The translations under genes and the position numbers were made by a program. This document shows positions 51,701-60,104 of a stretch of 64,000 bases of DNA, one piece after another. Where the stretch lies: the NCBI GenBank assembly GCA_964614655.1, contig CAZTPF010000002.1, positions 1-64,000 of the forward strand, in the 5' to 3' direction. The notes under the pieces were generated by a model. The model had not been told where the DNA came from. It saw nothing but the letters and a program-made list of their open reading frames with translations, and did not search any database. Source of the DNA: Casp-actino8 sp964614655 (GTDB taxonomy: Bacteria > Actinomycetota > Acidimicrobiia > Acidimicrobiales > Ilumatobacteraceae). The first letter of the stretch is position 1, and each line of letters starts with the position of its first letter.

Positions 51701-52326
51701 TCGCGCAGAACCGGAACCACGAGGGTCCGAGAGCCGTCGGACTTGGCGACGTCGACGGCCAGACCGATGTTGACGTGCTCGTGGCGGATCACGCGAGGCT
51801 TGCCGTCGGCCCCCTCGACGTATGAGCTGTTCATCACCGGCACTGCGTCGGCGATGGCGCGGACGATGGCGTAACCGATCAGATGCGTGAACGAGACCTT
51901 GCTCAGCCCGTGACGCGACCGATAACCGTTGATCACCTGGCGGTTGACCTCGAGCAACTTGGCCGGGACGTTGCGGAAACTGGTGGCGGTCGGAACCGAC
52001 AGACTGCGCTCCATGTTGGCGACGATCGCGACTCCGGCCCCTCGGATCGGCTCACCTTCGGGAGCCGTCGGAGCCGGCTGCGGAGCCGGTGCGCTCGGGG
52101 TCGCCGGGGTCGAGCCATTGCTCGACGCCGCAACCGGAGCGGGCGTGACGGCCGGTGCCGTGGCCGCCACTTCGGCCTGCGTCTTGTAGTCGGAGAAGAA
52201 TTCCTGCCAGGACTCTCCGACCGACGCCGGATCGCGCCGGAACTGTTCGTACATTTCGTCGACGAGCCAGCTGTTGGCGCCGAAATCCGTCGCCGAGTCA
52301 GGGGCTTTGGGGGCGATGTCGGTCAC
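48712..52326 (-). CDS. kgd: multifunctional 2-oxoglutarate dehydrogenase E1/E2 (Kgd/OdhA)
   Basis: 1204 residues in the actinobacterial arrangement. A short N-terminal helix (NSWLVDEMYEQFRRDPASVGESWQEFF) and an Ala/Pro linker (about 50-95) precede an E2 acyltransferase domain with catalytic His in TYDHRIIQG (H305). The E1 thiamine-diphosphate part follows: GMAHRGRLNVLANVMG, HGDAAFAGQGVV, NNQIGFTT, and CYRRHGHNEGDDP. It converts 2-oxoglutarate for the TCA cycle and, in mycobacteria, is held in check by GarA. GTG 52326 lies seven bases from TACAGT (52334-52339), a leaderless start. Confidence 0.96.
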   Translation of the reverse strand: MTDIAPKAPDSATDFGANSWLVDEMYEQFRRDPASVGESWQEFFSDYKTQAEVAATAPAVTPAPVAASSNGSTPATPSAPAPQPAPTAPEGEPIRGAGVAIVANMERSLSVPTATSFRNVPAKLLEVNRQVINGYRSRHGLSKVSFTHLIGYAIVRAIADAVPVMNSSYVEGADGKPRVIRHEHVNIGLAVDVAKSDGSRTLVVPVLRDADTLNFAEFLVAYDELVRKVKQNKLQVSDFQGATISLTNPGTIGTVQSVPRLMPGQGVIVGVGSIDYPAEFQGADEHTLGTLGISKVVTVTSTYDHRIIQGAESGLFLKHVHELLLGEHDFYRSVFASLGVPYEAVKWRTDHTSLDSEESMLDKQMQVATLIRVHRVRGHLIADIDPLRWKEPKMPVELDPATYGLTIWDLEREFLTGGVGGVPKMTLGDLLGVLRDAYCRTIGVEYMHIQDTEEQRWIQSHFEGVEFQLSKDEKYRVLERLNAAEAFEKFLATKYVGTKRFGLEGAESAIPILDEILSLAADSGLDSSVLGMAHRGRLNVLANVMGKSLGSLFKEFEGHVDPNTVQGSGDVKYHLGASGSHSSPRGNQIKIELASNPSHLETVDPIVLGMARAHQDQIDPPGSFPSLPILIHGDAAFAGQGVVVECLAMSDIMGYRVGGTIHLIINNQIGFTTAPQFARSSIYCSDVAKTVQAPIFHVNGDDPEACLRVARLAFEYRQRFHKDVVIDMVCYRRHGHNEGDDPSYTQPLMYKAIAEKRSVRKLYVETLVGRGDITLEEAEQALDDFQGKLQLALDETRAQAPAPTKVAKPPRPVGVLPHVETGVSRAVLDRVFHQLTAYPDDFTVHPKLARQFEARAKLYEQGEIEWATGEALAFGSLVIEGYPVRLAGEDSRRGTFSHRHAALIDNEDERVWIPLAELEGAQKFWVYDSLLSEYAAVGFEYGYAHSNPEALVLWEAQFGDFVNGAQIIIDQYIVAAEDKWGQRNGLVMLLPHGYEGQGPEHSSARIERFLTLCAEDNIQVVNATTAAQYFHVLRRQMHREVRKPLVIFTPKQPLRMKESRSPVSALEHGSFQEVLDDPNVADPSAVKRLVFCSGKVAWDAMSERDKRNAPVAVVRVEQLYPFPIEQMFNLLSRYPNAREVVWLQEEPSNMGPWHFVEHRVWRVKEQGYDLRHVARVASGSPATGSMTVHQQELADLMDETFAGL

Positions 52327-52439
52327 ACTCTGAACTGTACCCCTCGAGTGCGAATCGACGATGGTGATCGGTCACATGGCGCTCGATTTCCGGCCGATCG
52401 CGATGGTTCGACCCGACGAGCGACGGGTACATTCGCCTC

Positions 52440-52811
52440 ATGACCCCCCGCATCCTGTTGGTTCTCCCCTTCTTCGCCCTCGCCGCATGCGGAGGTGGCG
52501 AAGAGACCGTCGAGACCGTGGTTCCCGACGGCACCGACCTCGTCGTGAAGGCCGTCCCGACGATCCGCTGGGACGCCGCCGCCTACTCGGCGCCGGCCGG
52601 CGAGATCGACATTTTCCTCGCCAACGACGACAACGTGAAGCACAACCTCGTGGTCCTTCAGGACGACAAGGTGGTGGGCGATCTGGAACTCGAGGTCAAC
52701 AAGAAGGGCGACACCGACTCGGGCTCCATCACCCTCGACGCCGGTCAGTACTACATCTATTGCACCGTGCCCGGCCACGGAAACATGAAGTCGACTCTCA
52801 CGGTTTCCTGA
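52440..52811 (+). CDS. cupredoxin-like lipoprotein
   Basis: 123 residues. The lipobox is FFALAAC, giving a membrane-anchored mature protein. A plastocyanin/azurin-type fold carries a complete type-1 copper set: His in VKHNLVV, then Cys, His and Met in YCTVPGHGNMKSTL. It should carry single electrons outside the cell membrane. ATG 52440 follows TACATT (52428-52433) by six bases. It is divergent from kgd and convergent with the PuuD-like gene; its redox partner is unknown. Confidence 0.87.
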   Translation: MTPRILLVLPFFALAACGGGEETVETVVPDGTDLVVKAVPTIRWDAAAYSAPAGEIDIFLANDDNVKHNLVVLQDDKVVGDLELEVNKKGDTDSGSITLDAGQYYIYCTVPGHGNMKSTLTVS

Positions 52812-52823
52812 GCCCGGACGCGA

Positions 52824-52849
52824 CAGAGGCCGCCTTCCGGCGGCCTCTG
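52824..52849. terminator. hairpin between cupredoxin and PuuD-like genes
   Basis: CAGAGGCCGCC (52824-52834) and its exact complement GGCGGCCTCTG (52839-52849) form an 11-bp stem with a four-base loop. It lies between two convergent genes; no T-tract follows, as is common in GC-rich genomes. Confidence 0.65.
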
Positions 52850-52872
52850 GTCGTCGATTCGAAGACGAAGGA

Positions 52873-53786
52873 TCAGGCCTTCAGGAAGATCTCTCCGAGG
52901 ATGTAGAGGACGACCCACAGACCGATGGCGGTGTAGATCGCGTTCTTGTGGCTCTCGAACGGCCACAGCAACTTGTTGGTGGCGGCGGTCCCACCGATCT
53001 TGCCGAGCGCCAGCAGTTCGAAGATCGCTCCGATCACCACGGCGATGATCACGAAGGTCCAGGCCTTGCCAGCCGAGTTGCCGTCGTACAGCGGACCGAA
53101 GAAGTGGGACGCACCAACCATGAAGAACAGCATGCTGAGCGAGTAGATGGTGTTCTGTCGACTGGCCAGCAGTGCCTTNNNNNNNNNNNNNNNNNNNNNN
53201 NNNNNNNNNNNNNNNNNNNNNNNNNNNNNNNNNNNNNNNNNNNNNNNNNNNNNNNNNNNNNNNNNNNNNNNNNNNNNNAGAACAGCATGCTGAGCGAGTA
53301 GATGGTGTTCTGTCGACTGGCCAGCAGTGCCTTGCGTCCGGCACCGGCTGCGGCCGGGTCGGCTTCGCCGCCGCCCAGGACGTTCACCGCATTGGCCAGC
53401 ACCACACGCTGGTTGGGCCAGATGACCATCCAGACGTTGGCGGCCATGGTGATTCCGAAAAGCATGCCGACGAGGATGGCCGAGTTGTGCGGAAGGCTGT
53501 ATGCCGAGTCCTCACTCATGAAGCCCTTCATGTAGTTCTCGGTGACGCCGATGATGAGCAGACCGAGAACGAGCGTGGCCATGGCGGCCCAGCGGAACCA
53601 CCACAGTGCGCGGCGGGCGACCTTGTCGATGGCGATGTTGCGCGCCTTACCTTCGTCGCCGAAACCGGCGAAGGCCGGGACCTGAACGAAGTTGAAGTAG
53701 TAGAGCAAACCGATCCAGGTGATGCCGGCCAGGACGTGCAACCAGCGCATGACGAAGGCCAGTCCTTCTTGATTGAAAATTTCCAT
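52873..53786 (-). CDS. PuuD-like urate-oxidase N-terminal (PF06181-type) membrane protein (assembly gap inside)
   Basis: After merging the duplicated 55-base contig ends the gene is 759 bases and 252 residues; as printed, the 100 N shift the frame. About six or seven helices start with GLAFVMRWLHVLAGITWIGLLYYFNFVQVP. VWMVIWPNQRVVLANA and LASRQNTIYSLSMLFFMVGASHFFG match the membrane domain of PuuD, a urate hydroxylase shown in Agrobacterium to feed electrons to a C-terminal cytochrome c. No CxxCH is present here. GAGGAGG precedes ATG 53786, and TACGGT lies at 53831-53836. Urate use is an inference. Confidence 0.75.
53124..53178. repeat. contig-end overlap, left copy (gap 2)
   Basis: 55 bases identical to 53279-53333 across the N run. 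Confidence 0.9.
53179..53278. other. 100-N scaffold gap 2
   Basis: Exactly 100 N with identical flanks. Removing the N and one copy (155 bases) restores a continuous frame in the PuuD-like gene. Confidence 0.95.
53279..53333. repeat. contig-end overlap, right copy (gap 2)
   Basis: Exact copy of 53124-53178; encodes ALLASRQNTIYSLSMLF in the PuuD-like gene. Confidence 0.9.
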
Positions 53787-53913
53787 GTGATCCTCCTCAC
53801 AGAGTTGCGGCACGAGTCGCGAACCCCCTCACCGTACCAATCGGGAACCGCGGGGTGGTGAAACGGTGATTCCGCAGGTCGTCACGGCCTGCCAGAAGGC
53901 GATCGACCACCAC

Positions 53914-53919
53914 TAGTCT
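53914..53919 (+). promoter_or_regulatory. -10 element of ettA
   Basis: TAGTCT ends seven bases before the ettA GTG at 53927, with no ribosome-binding site between; a representative leaderless promoter of this window. Confidence 0.5.
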
Positions 53920-53926
53920 CACGACA

Positions 53927-55603
53927 GTGGCTCACGAGTTCATCTACACCTGCTACAAGCTGGCCCGCCACTATCCGCCCGACCGCACGGTGCTCGAGAA
54001 CATCTCGTTGTCGTTCTACCCCGGCGCGAAGATCGGAGTGCTCGGTGCGAACGGGGCCGGTAAATCGAGTCTGTTGCGCATCATGGCCGGCCTCGACGAC
54101 GGTTTCACGGGTGAAGCCCGCCTGACCCCGGGATTCAGCGTCGGCTATCTCGCCCAGGAACCTCAACTCGATCCGGCCAAGGATGTCCTCGGCAACGTGA
54201 TGGACGGTGTCGGACCGGTTCGCGATCTCCTCGATCGATACAACGAAGTCATGGCGATGTGGGGTGACCCCGACGCCGATTACGAGAAAGTCGGGGCTCT
54301 GCAGGCCGAACTCGAGGACAAGATCGCCGCCGCCGACGCCTGGAGCCTCGAACGCAACGTCGAGATCGCCATGGACGCACTGAGGTGCCCACCCAACGAC
54401 TCCGACGTCACCTCGCTCTCGGGTGGAGAGCGACGTCGCGTCGCACTGTGCCGGTTGCTGCTCAGCCGACCCGACCTTCTCCTCCTCGACGAGCCGACCA
54501 ACCACCTCGACGCCGAAAGCGTCCATTGGCTCGAGCGCTTCTTGCAGGAGTACCCGGGCACCGTCGTCGCCATCACCCACGACCGCTACTTCCTCGACAA
54601 CGTCGCCAAATGGATCCTCGAACTCGATCGCGGACGTGGCATCCCCTTCGAGGGCAACTACTCCAGCTGGCTCGATCAAAAGCGCGACCGTCTCGAGAAA
54701 GAGGAGAAGAGCAACGAGAACCGGCGTCGCACACTCGAGCGCGAATTGGAGTGGGTCCGCATGTCGCCCAAGGCCCGTCAAGCCAAGGGCAAAGCCCGAC
54801 TGAGCGCCTACGAGAAGTTGCGGGCCGAGGCCGAGGCCGCCGATCGTGGCCCGTCGAAACTCGAGATCGCCATCCCGGCCGGCCAACGGCTCGGCGACAC
54901 CGTGATCCAGGTCGAGGGCCTGAGCAAAGGTTTCGGCGAACGCCTGCTCATCGAGAACCTGTCGTTCTCGCTCCCGCCGGCCGGCATCGTCGGCATCGTC
55001 GGCCCGAACGGAGCCGGTAAGACCACCTTGTTTCGCATGCTCACCGGCCAGGAGCCGCCCGATGCCGGAACCATCAAGGTCGGTGACACCGTTCAGCTGT
55101 CGTACGTCGATCAGAGTCGCGACTCCCTCGACCCCGACAAGACCGTCTACGAAGAGATCACCGAAGGTGTCGAGCACATGAAGGTCGGCAACCGAGAGAT
55201 CAACGGACGCGCCTACGTGGCCAGCTTCAACTTCAAGGGCAGTGATCAGCAGAAGAAAGTCGGCGATCTGTCCGGAGGCGAGCGCAATCGAGTTCACCTC
55301 GCCAAACTGCTGAAGTCGGGCGGCAACGTTCTGTTGCTCGACGAACCCACCAACGATCTCGACGTCGACACGTTGCGCGCCCTCGAAGATTCTCTCGAAG
55401 CATTTCCGGGATGCGCAGTCGTCATCAGCCACGATCGATGGTTCCTCGACCGCATCGCAACCCACGTGCTCGCCTTCGAAGGCGAGAGCCAGGTCCGCTG
55501 GTTCGAAGGCAACTTCAGCGAATACGAGGCCTGGAAGAAGAAGGAGCTCGGTGCGGCCGCCGATCAACCGCACCGCATCAAGTACAAACCTCTCGCTCGT
55601 TGA
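53927..55603 (+). CDS. ettA: energy-dependent translational throttle protein EttA (ABC-F)
   Basis: 558 residues. Two ABC domains have Walker A GANGAGKSS and GPNGAGKTT, signatures LSGGERRRVALCRLLL and LSGGERNRVHLAKLL, and DEPTNHLD/DEPTNDLD. The linker contains the arm region typical of EttA (MSPKARQAKGKARLSAYEKL), and no transmembrane segment exists. It binds the ribosomal E site and gates the first peptide bond according to ADP/ATP ratio. GTG 53927 follows TAGTCT by seven bases. Confidence 0.96.
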   Translation: MAHEFIYTCYKLARHYPPDRTVLENISLSFYPGAKIGVLGANGAGKSSLLRIMAGLDDGFTGEARLTPGFSVGYLAQEPQLDPAKDVLGNVMDGVGPVRDLLDRYNEVMAMWGDPDADYEKVGALQAELEDKIAAADAWSLERNVEIAMDALRCPPNDSDVTSLSGGERRRVALCRLLLSRPDLLLLDEPTNHLDAESVHWLERFLQEYPGTVVAITHDRYFLDNVAKWILELDRGRGIPFEGNYSSWLDQKRDRLEKEEKSNENRRRTLERELEWVRMSPKARQAKGKARLSAYEKLRAEAEAADRGPSKLEIAIPAGQRLGDTVIQVEGLSKGFGERLLIENLSFSLPPAGIVGIVGPNGAGKTTLFRMLTGQEPPDAGTIKVGDTVQLSYVDQSRDSLDPDKTVYEEITEGVEHMKVGNREINGRAYVASFNFKGSDQQKKVGDLSGGERNRVHLAKLLKSGGNVLLLDEPTNDLDVDTLRALEDSLEAFPGCAVVISHDRWFLDRIATHVLAFEGESQVRWFEGNFSEYEAWKKKELGAAADQPHRIKYKPLAR

Positions 55604-55605
55604 CC

Positions 55606-55923
55606 ATGAAGACTCCACTCGTCTCCGGCATTCGCATCACCTCGGCCGTCGTGTTCGTGACGTCGATCGCCGGGTTGATCGTCACCTCGATCAACGGCAA
55701 CAACGAGGGATGGGTCCTCACCATCGGAATGGTGAGCGCCGTCACTGCGATCGTTCTCATCGTGACCTCGGCCGTCGCGTCGACGCGACGAGTACCCGTG
55801 TTCGTCGAAGCCGATGCCGAGGTCGTGGAGTCGAGAATCAAGGAACTGGTCGACAGCGGTGCCGACGAGGAGCGCGTTCGCGAACTCGTCAGATTGTCGG
55901 TCAAGTTGGGTCGAGGTTCGTGA
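55606..55923 (+). CDS. small two-helix membrane protein
   Basis: 105 residues. Two hydrophobic helices (ITSAVVFVTSIAGLIVTSI and ILTIG-like VLTIGMVSAVTAIVLIVTSAV) precede a cytoplasmic charged helix (AEVVESRIKELVDSGADEERVRELVRLSVKLG). It starts two bases after ettA and overlaps cysQ by GTGA, so it is part of an ettA-X-cysQ transcript. I recognise no family. Confidence 0.72.
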   Translation: MKTPLVSGIRITSAVVFVTSIAGLIVTSINGNNEGWVLTIGMVSAVTAIVLIVTSAVASTRRVPVFVEADAEVVESRIKELVDSGADEERVRELVRLSVKLGRGS

Positions 55924-56684
55924 GCACCTCCCCTTCCGTCGAATCCGACCAACAACTCGCCTCCCGGGTCGCCACCGAGGCCGGTGCCCTGCTCGTCGTG
56001 CTGCGCGACGAACTCGACGCACGCGGCACTCACTACTGGGACATGAAGGACGAAGGCGACGTGGCCGGGCATCGCTTCATCGTCGACGCCCTGCGACTCG
56101 CTCGACCCGACGACGTCATCTTGTCGGAGGAGGGTTTCGACGATCGTCGTCGACTGGCCGCCGATCGCGTCTGGATCGTCGACCCGATCGACGGAACGAG
56201 CGAATTCGCCGAACCGCCGCGTTGGGACTGGGCAGTGCACATCGCACTCTGGGAACGCGGCGAACTCACCGCCGCTGCCGTGGCCATGCCGTCGCTCGGA
56301 CGAACGTTCGCCGCCGATCCACCAGAGGTGTTGCCGCCGTACGAACGCGATCAGCCGATCCTCGTCACGTCGCGCAATCGCAACACCTACGCCGCCGTGA
56401 TGGTCGCCCGTTCACTCGATTGCCGGGTCGGCCGTCTCGGCTCGGCGGGCGCGAAGACCATGGCGGTCGTCATGGGTGAGGCCGACGTCTACGTGCACGA
56501 CGGCGGCATGTACCAGTGGGACACGGCGGCCCCGGCCGCCGTCGCCGCCGCCGCCGGACTGCACGTCAGCCGGATCGACGGTTCGCCGCTCGTCTACAAC
56601 CAACCGGATCTGTGGCTACCCGACTTCCTGGTGTGCCGTCGAGAGATCGCCGACGCCGCGCTGCGGGCGCTCACGGGAGGCTGA
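55920..56684 (+). CDS. cysQ: 3'(2'),5'-bisphosphate nucleotidase CysQ
   Basis: 254 residues of the inositol-monophosphatase superfamily. Metal sites are in ILSEEG, WIVDPIDGTSEFA and MYQWDTAAPAAVAAAAGLHVSR. The last motif and the GSAGAKTMAVVMGEADVYVHDGG stretch match mycobacterial CysQ, which dephosphorylates PAP during sulfate assimilation. Another superfamily substrate (inositol phosphate) cannot be excluded. GTG 55920 overlaps the preceding stop (GTGA). It is convergent with the PEP-utilizing gene, and the two overlap by 14 bases. Confidence 0.87.
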   Translation: MSTSPSVESDQQLASRVATEAGALLVVLRDELDARGTHYWDMKDEGDVAGHRFIVDALRLARPDDVILSEEGFDDRRRLAADRVWIVDPIDGTSEFAEPPRWDWAVHIALWERGELTAAAVAMPSLGRTFAADPPEVLPPYERDQPILVTSRNRNTYAAVMVARSLDCRVGRLGSAGAKTMAVVMGEADVYVHDGGMYQWDTAAPAAVAAAAGLHVSRIDGSPLVYNQPDLWLPDFLVCRREIADAALRALTGG

Positions 56685-58317
56685 CCACCGTCACGGTCGC
56701 CGTTGCGCCGTCGACGGTGACCATCGCACCGTCGGGAATGCGCTCGGTCGCGTCGGTCACGCTCACGACACACGGGATCCCGAGTTCGCGACTCACGATC
56801 ACGGCGTGGCTCACCAGTGCTCCGACGTTCACCACGACCGCGCCGGCCGGCACGAAGAGCGGCGTCCACGCCGGATCGGTGATCGGCGCGACGAGAACGT
56901 CGCCGGGCTCGAGCGCGAACGGATCGGCGGGGTCGAGGACGACCCGGGCGCGGCCGGTGTAGGTGCCGGGGGCGCCCGACATTCCCGTCAGGATCTCTCC
57001 CTCTCGAACCGACTCGGTGACCACTGCACCCTTGCGCGCCCAACTCGACAACGGAGGGACCGCGCCGTTCACGATGAACGGAGGTTCGAGTTCGAAGAGA
57101 TCGAGGTACTGCCGTTCGCGCTGGGCGAGGCGGGCTCGAAAATCGTCCGGTGACGAGGTGAACGCATCCAGCTCGTCGGCGAGGAGCATGCAGATCTCCG
57201 AGGAGGTGTAGCCCGTGCGCGCGGCGAGAGCATGCGCGGCCATGCGCACCTCGTGCAGAACTCTGATGATGTTCGTCTTGGCGCGCTCGCGTCCGGCCAG
57301 ATGCAGGTGGGCCGAGCGCAGAGCCATCTCGAACTGGGCCAGTGTCTCGGGTTGGGCGGCGAGGGCTTCTCTCACCTTCGCCTCGGCTGCCTCACGAGCG
57401 CGTGCATTGCGATCGTTCCGAATGCTGGGACTCTCGTCGTCGGGCGCAGCACGCATGGCGTCGATCAGAGCTTCGGCGAGAGCCGGCTTGGTCTCCCAGG
57501 TGTGTGATCGGATGTCCCATTCGTTGGGTCCACGACTTCCGAATTCCTCGATGAAGGACGCGAATCCCGAGGCGTACTCCGCCGAGGACTTGTCGAGCCT
57601 CGACAACTTCCACATCGCATTGCTCGGAGCCGCCGAGTCGACGTCGCCGATGCTCGTGATGAGCGTGAGGACGAGGCTCGGATCTCCGAGTGCTTCGGCG
57701 ATCGCTCCGAGAGCCCCCGGACCGATGGACGTGGCCGCCGTCATCGTCAGGTGGTGTTCGAACATCCGACGCAACAAGGGGGTGAACGACGTCATGCGTG
57801 CCACGAGGGCCGCCTCGTCGAGGTCGACGAGATTCGGCCGTGATGCCCGAGCCGACGCCGCCAGGTCGCGATCCTCGCGAAGGATCGGCAGATCGTCGGC
57901 GGTCATGACACCCATCATCCAGGCGCCCAACTTGGCGGTGTTGCCTTCGCTCTCGTGCCATGGCTCGGGGACGTACGGCGGAACGTCGGGATGAGTTCCG
58001 AAATAGGTCGCGTCGATCATTTCAGGGGCGAGACCCGGACCTCGCACACCGAAGAGGCGGGCCATCGACCCGTTGATGTAGAGGTAGCCGCCAAAATTGC
58101 CGACGACCTCGGGATGGCGCGTATCGACTTCGCTCTCTTCACAGGTGCCGACCGAGATCTGACTGTCACGCCACCCCATGAGGATTCCGGGCTCCCACGC
58201 CACGGTCCAGCACAAGGGGCTGCACGGATCCGGAAGCACTTCTCCGGCATTGGCCCGGGTGTAGACGGGAAAACGAGCACTCGGTTCCCAATCGGTGATC
58301 CAACGATCGACGGACAT
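56671..58317 (-). CDS. PEP-utilizing-enzyme protein with swivelling His domain, no ATP-grasp domain
   Basis: 548 residues. The C-terminal 90 residues form the phospho-His swivel domain of PEP synthase/PPDK/rifampin phosphotransferase type: NVGALVSHAVIVSRELGIPCVVSVTDAT, with the phosphorylatable His in SHAVIVSRE. The N-terminal part starts FPVYTRANAGEVLPDPCSPLCWT, as in the middle domain of those enzymes. An ATP-grasp domain is missing. It may work with a separate ATP-grasp protein. ATG 58317 has a GGGGGAG ribosome-binding site and TATTGT at 58366-58371. It is divergent from the UbiB-like gene. Confidence 0.83.
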   Translation of the reverse strand: MSVDRWITDWEPSARFPVYTRANAGEVLPDPCSPLCWTVAWEPGILMGWRDSQISVGTCEESEVDTRHPEVVGNFGGYLYINGSMARLFGVRGPGLAPEMIDATYFGTHPDVPPYVPEPWHESEGNTAKLGAWMMGVMTADDLPILREDRDLAASARASRPNLVDLDEAALVARMTSFTPLLRRMFEHHLTMTAATSIGPGALGAIAEALGDPSLVLTLITSIGDVDSAAPSNAMWKLSRLDKSSAEYASGFASFIEEFGSRGPNEWDIRSHTWETKPALAEALIDAMRAAPDDESPSIRNDRNARAREAAEAKVREALAAQPETLAQFEMALRSAHLHLAGRERAKTNIIRVLHEVRMAAHALAARTGYTSSEICMLLADELDAFTSSPDDFRARLAQRERQYLDLFELEPPFIVNGAVPPLSSWARKGAVVTESVREGEILTGMSGAPGTYTGRARVVLDPADPFALEPGDVLVAPITDPAWTPLFVPAGAVVVNVGALVSHAVIVSRELGIPCVVSVTDATERIPDGAMVTVDGATATVTVVSLP

Positions 58318-58432
58318 GGCTCCCCCTTCGCCACCGAGGCACCCCCGCGCCTCGACGATTCCTGGACAATAGTCACCCGCCCGATCGTGCGTCCGATGCG
58401 ACAGAACTCGGCACCCCCGGCAGACTCGTCCC

Positions 58433-60040
58433 GTGAGCATCTCCCCCGACACACGCTCGGCCGACCTCGAGTGGGGGGCGTTCACCGAGAACGGACCGTG
58501 GACGCTCGACCGCGACGAGCTCGCCTGGACGAGCGGTGTCGACGAACTTCGTCGTCGGGCTCGCGCCGACGTCCCCGTACTCACGACCCCCGGTCGCATA
58601 CCCCCGGGCTCGCGTGTGATCACCGTCGGTCGCCACATCGTCGGCGCGCTCGGCGGTTGGTACCTGGCCAAGAAACGGGGACGATTCGCCGACCAGTCGG
58701 CCAGTCGTGCCGATCTCTCGACTCGTCTCCGGCGAGCGGTCGAGACTCTCGGCCCTACCTACATCAAGCTCGGTCAGATCATCTCGTCAGGTGAAGGCCT
58801 GTTCCCTTCCGAGTTGGTCGATCAGTTCAAGCTCTGTCGCGACCGAGTTCCGGCCGAACCCTTCTCGACTGTTCGCCTCACGGTGGAGTCCGATCTCGGC
58901 GCCCGTCTCGAGGACGTCTTCGAGTGGTTCGACGAGACTCCACTGGCGGCGGCGTCGATCGCCCAGGTCCACGCCGCTCGACTGCGCACCGGTGAGGACG
59001 TCGTCGTCAAGGTCCAGCGTCCCGACGTCGCATCCCTCGTACGTCGAGATCTCCGGGTGATGTCGTACATCGCCCCGCACCTCGTCGGCCGTATTCCAGT
59101 GGCCGCGCTCGCCAATCCGCCGGCCCTCGTCGAACTGTTCGCCGAGACGATCGTCGAAGAACTCGACTTCCGACTCGAGGCCTCGAACATGATCGACGTC
59201 GCCGCCACCTTGCGCGACCTCGGACAAGAGGGATACGTGATTCCGCGTCCTCATCCGCGCCTCGTCACTCGCCGAGTACTCGTGATGGAGAGGCTGTCGG
59301 GCTTCAACTTCGACGACGTCGTCGGCATGAAGGACGCCGGAATCGACACCGAGGACGTGATCCGGACCGGAATGGTGGCCTTCATGGAAGGTGCCATGAT
59401 CCACGGCATCTTCCACGGCGACCTTCACGGCGGCAACCTTTTCGTGCTGCCCGACGGCCGAACGGCACTTCTCGACTTCGGAATCGTGGCCCGACTCTCA
59501 CACGAACGACGTCTGGCGTTCCTGCGCCTCATGTTGAGCGCCACCACCAACGACATGACCGGACAGATGGCTGCGCTTCGAGACCTCGGCGCGCTTCCTC
59601 CCGACACCGATCTGGCGGCGGTGATCTCCGACCTACGACTCGATCAGGCCACGATCGACCCCACCACGCTCACGGGCGAAGAGATGGTGGCCGAAGTCCA
59701 GCGCGTCGTGAAGGCCCTGCTGGGCTACGGTGCCCGCCTTCCGAAAGAGCTCATGCTCTACGTGAAGAACATGGTGTTCCTCGACGGCGCCATTTCGCGA
59801 CTGGCTCCCGAACTCGACATTCTCGGCGAGGTCGCCAACATCTCGATGCTGTTCGCCCAACGACATGGCGAACGCCTCGGCCGCGAACTCGGAGTCGATC
59901 CGAACGCCGTCGAATTCGACATGTCGGGCGTCAAGGCCAGCCTCGGACTCGAGGACGACGTCAACCGCATCACCTACCGAGAACTCCAGGCTCGTCGCGA
60001 TCTGATCCAGAAGCGCATGCGCGAGCACGTGGGTCGCTGA
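58433..60040 (+). CDS. ABC1/UbiB-family atypical kinase
   Basis: 535 residues. The family's KxGQ motif is LGPTYIKLGQIISSGEGLFP; the Ala-rich loop is PLAAASIAQVHAA; the Lys is in VVVKVQRP; and the catalytic loop is FHGDLHGGNLFV with metal Asp in LLDFG. UbiB/Coq8 proteins support quinone synthesis and lipid handling through ATPase activity. No C-terminal transmembrane hairpin is evident in this copy. GTG 58433 follows CAGACT (58421-58426) by six bases. Confidence 0.92.
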   Translation: MSISPDTRSADLEWGAFTENGPWTLDRDELAWTSGVDELRRRARADVPVLTTPGRIPPGSRVITVGRHIVGALGGWYLAKKRGRFADQSASRADLSTRLRRAVETLGPTYIKLGQIISSGEGLFPSELVDQFKLCRDRVPAEPFSTVRLTVESDLGARLEDVFEWFDETPLAAASIAQVHAARLRTGEDVVVKVQRPDVASLVRRDLRVMSYIAPHLVGRIPVAALANPPALVELFAETIVEELDFRLEASNMIDVAATLRDLGQEGYVIPRPHPRLVTRRVLVMERLSGFNFDDVVGMKDAGIDTEDVIRTGMVAFMEGAMIHGIFHGDLHGGNLFVLPDGRTALLDFGIVARLSHERRLAFLRLMLSATTNDMTGQMAALRDLGALPPDTDLAAVISDLRLDQATIDPTTLTGEEMVAEVQRVVKALLGYGARLPKELMLYVKNMVFLDGAISRLAPELDILGEVANISMLFAQRHGERLGRELGVDPNAVEFDMSGVKASLGLEDDVNRITYRELQARRDLIQKRMREHVGR

Positions 60041-60104
60041 CCGGCGACGAGCCCTCGTCGTCGACGTGAAGCTCGGGAGCGCCGACAACTAGGGTCACGT
60101 CGTC

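Noticed and set aside
53882..55618. 578-codon minus-strand frame opposite ettA
   Set aside because: Antisense shadow of a fully conserved ABC-F protein.
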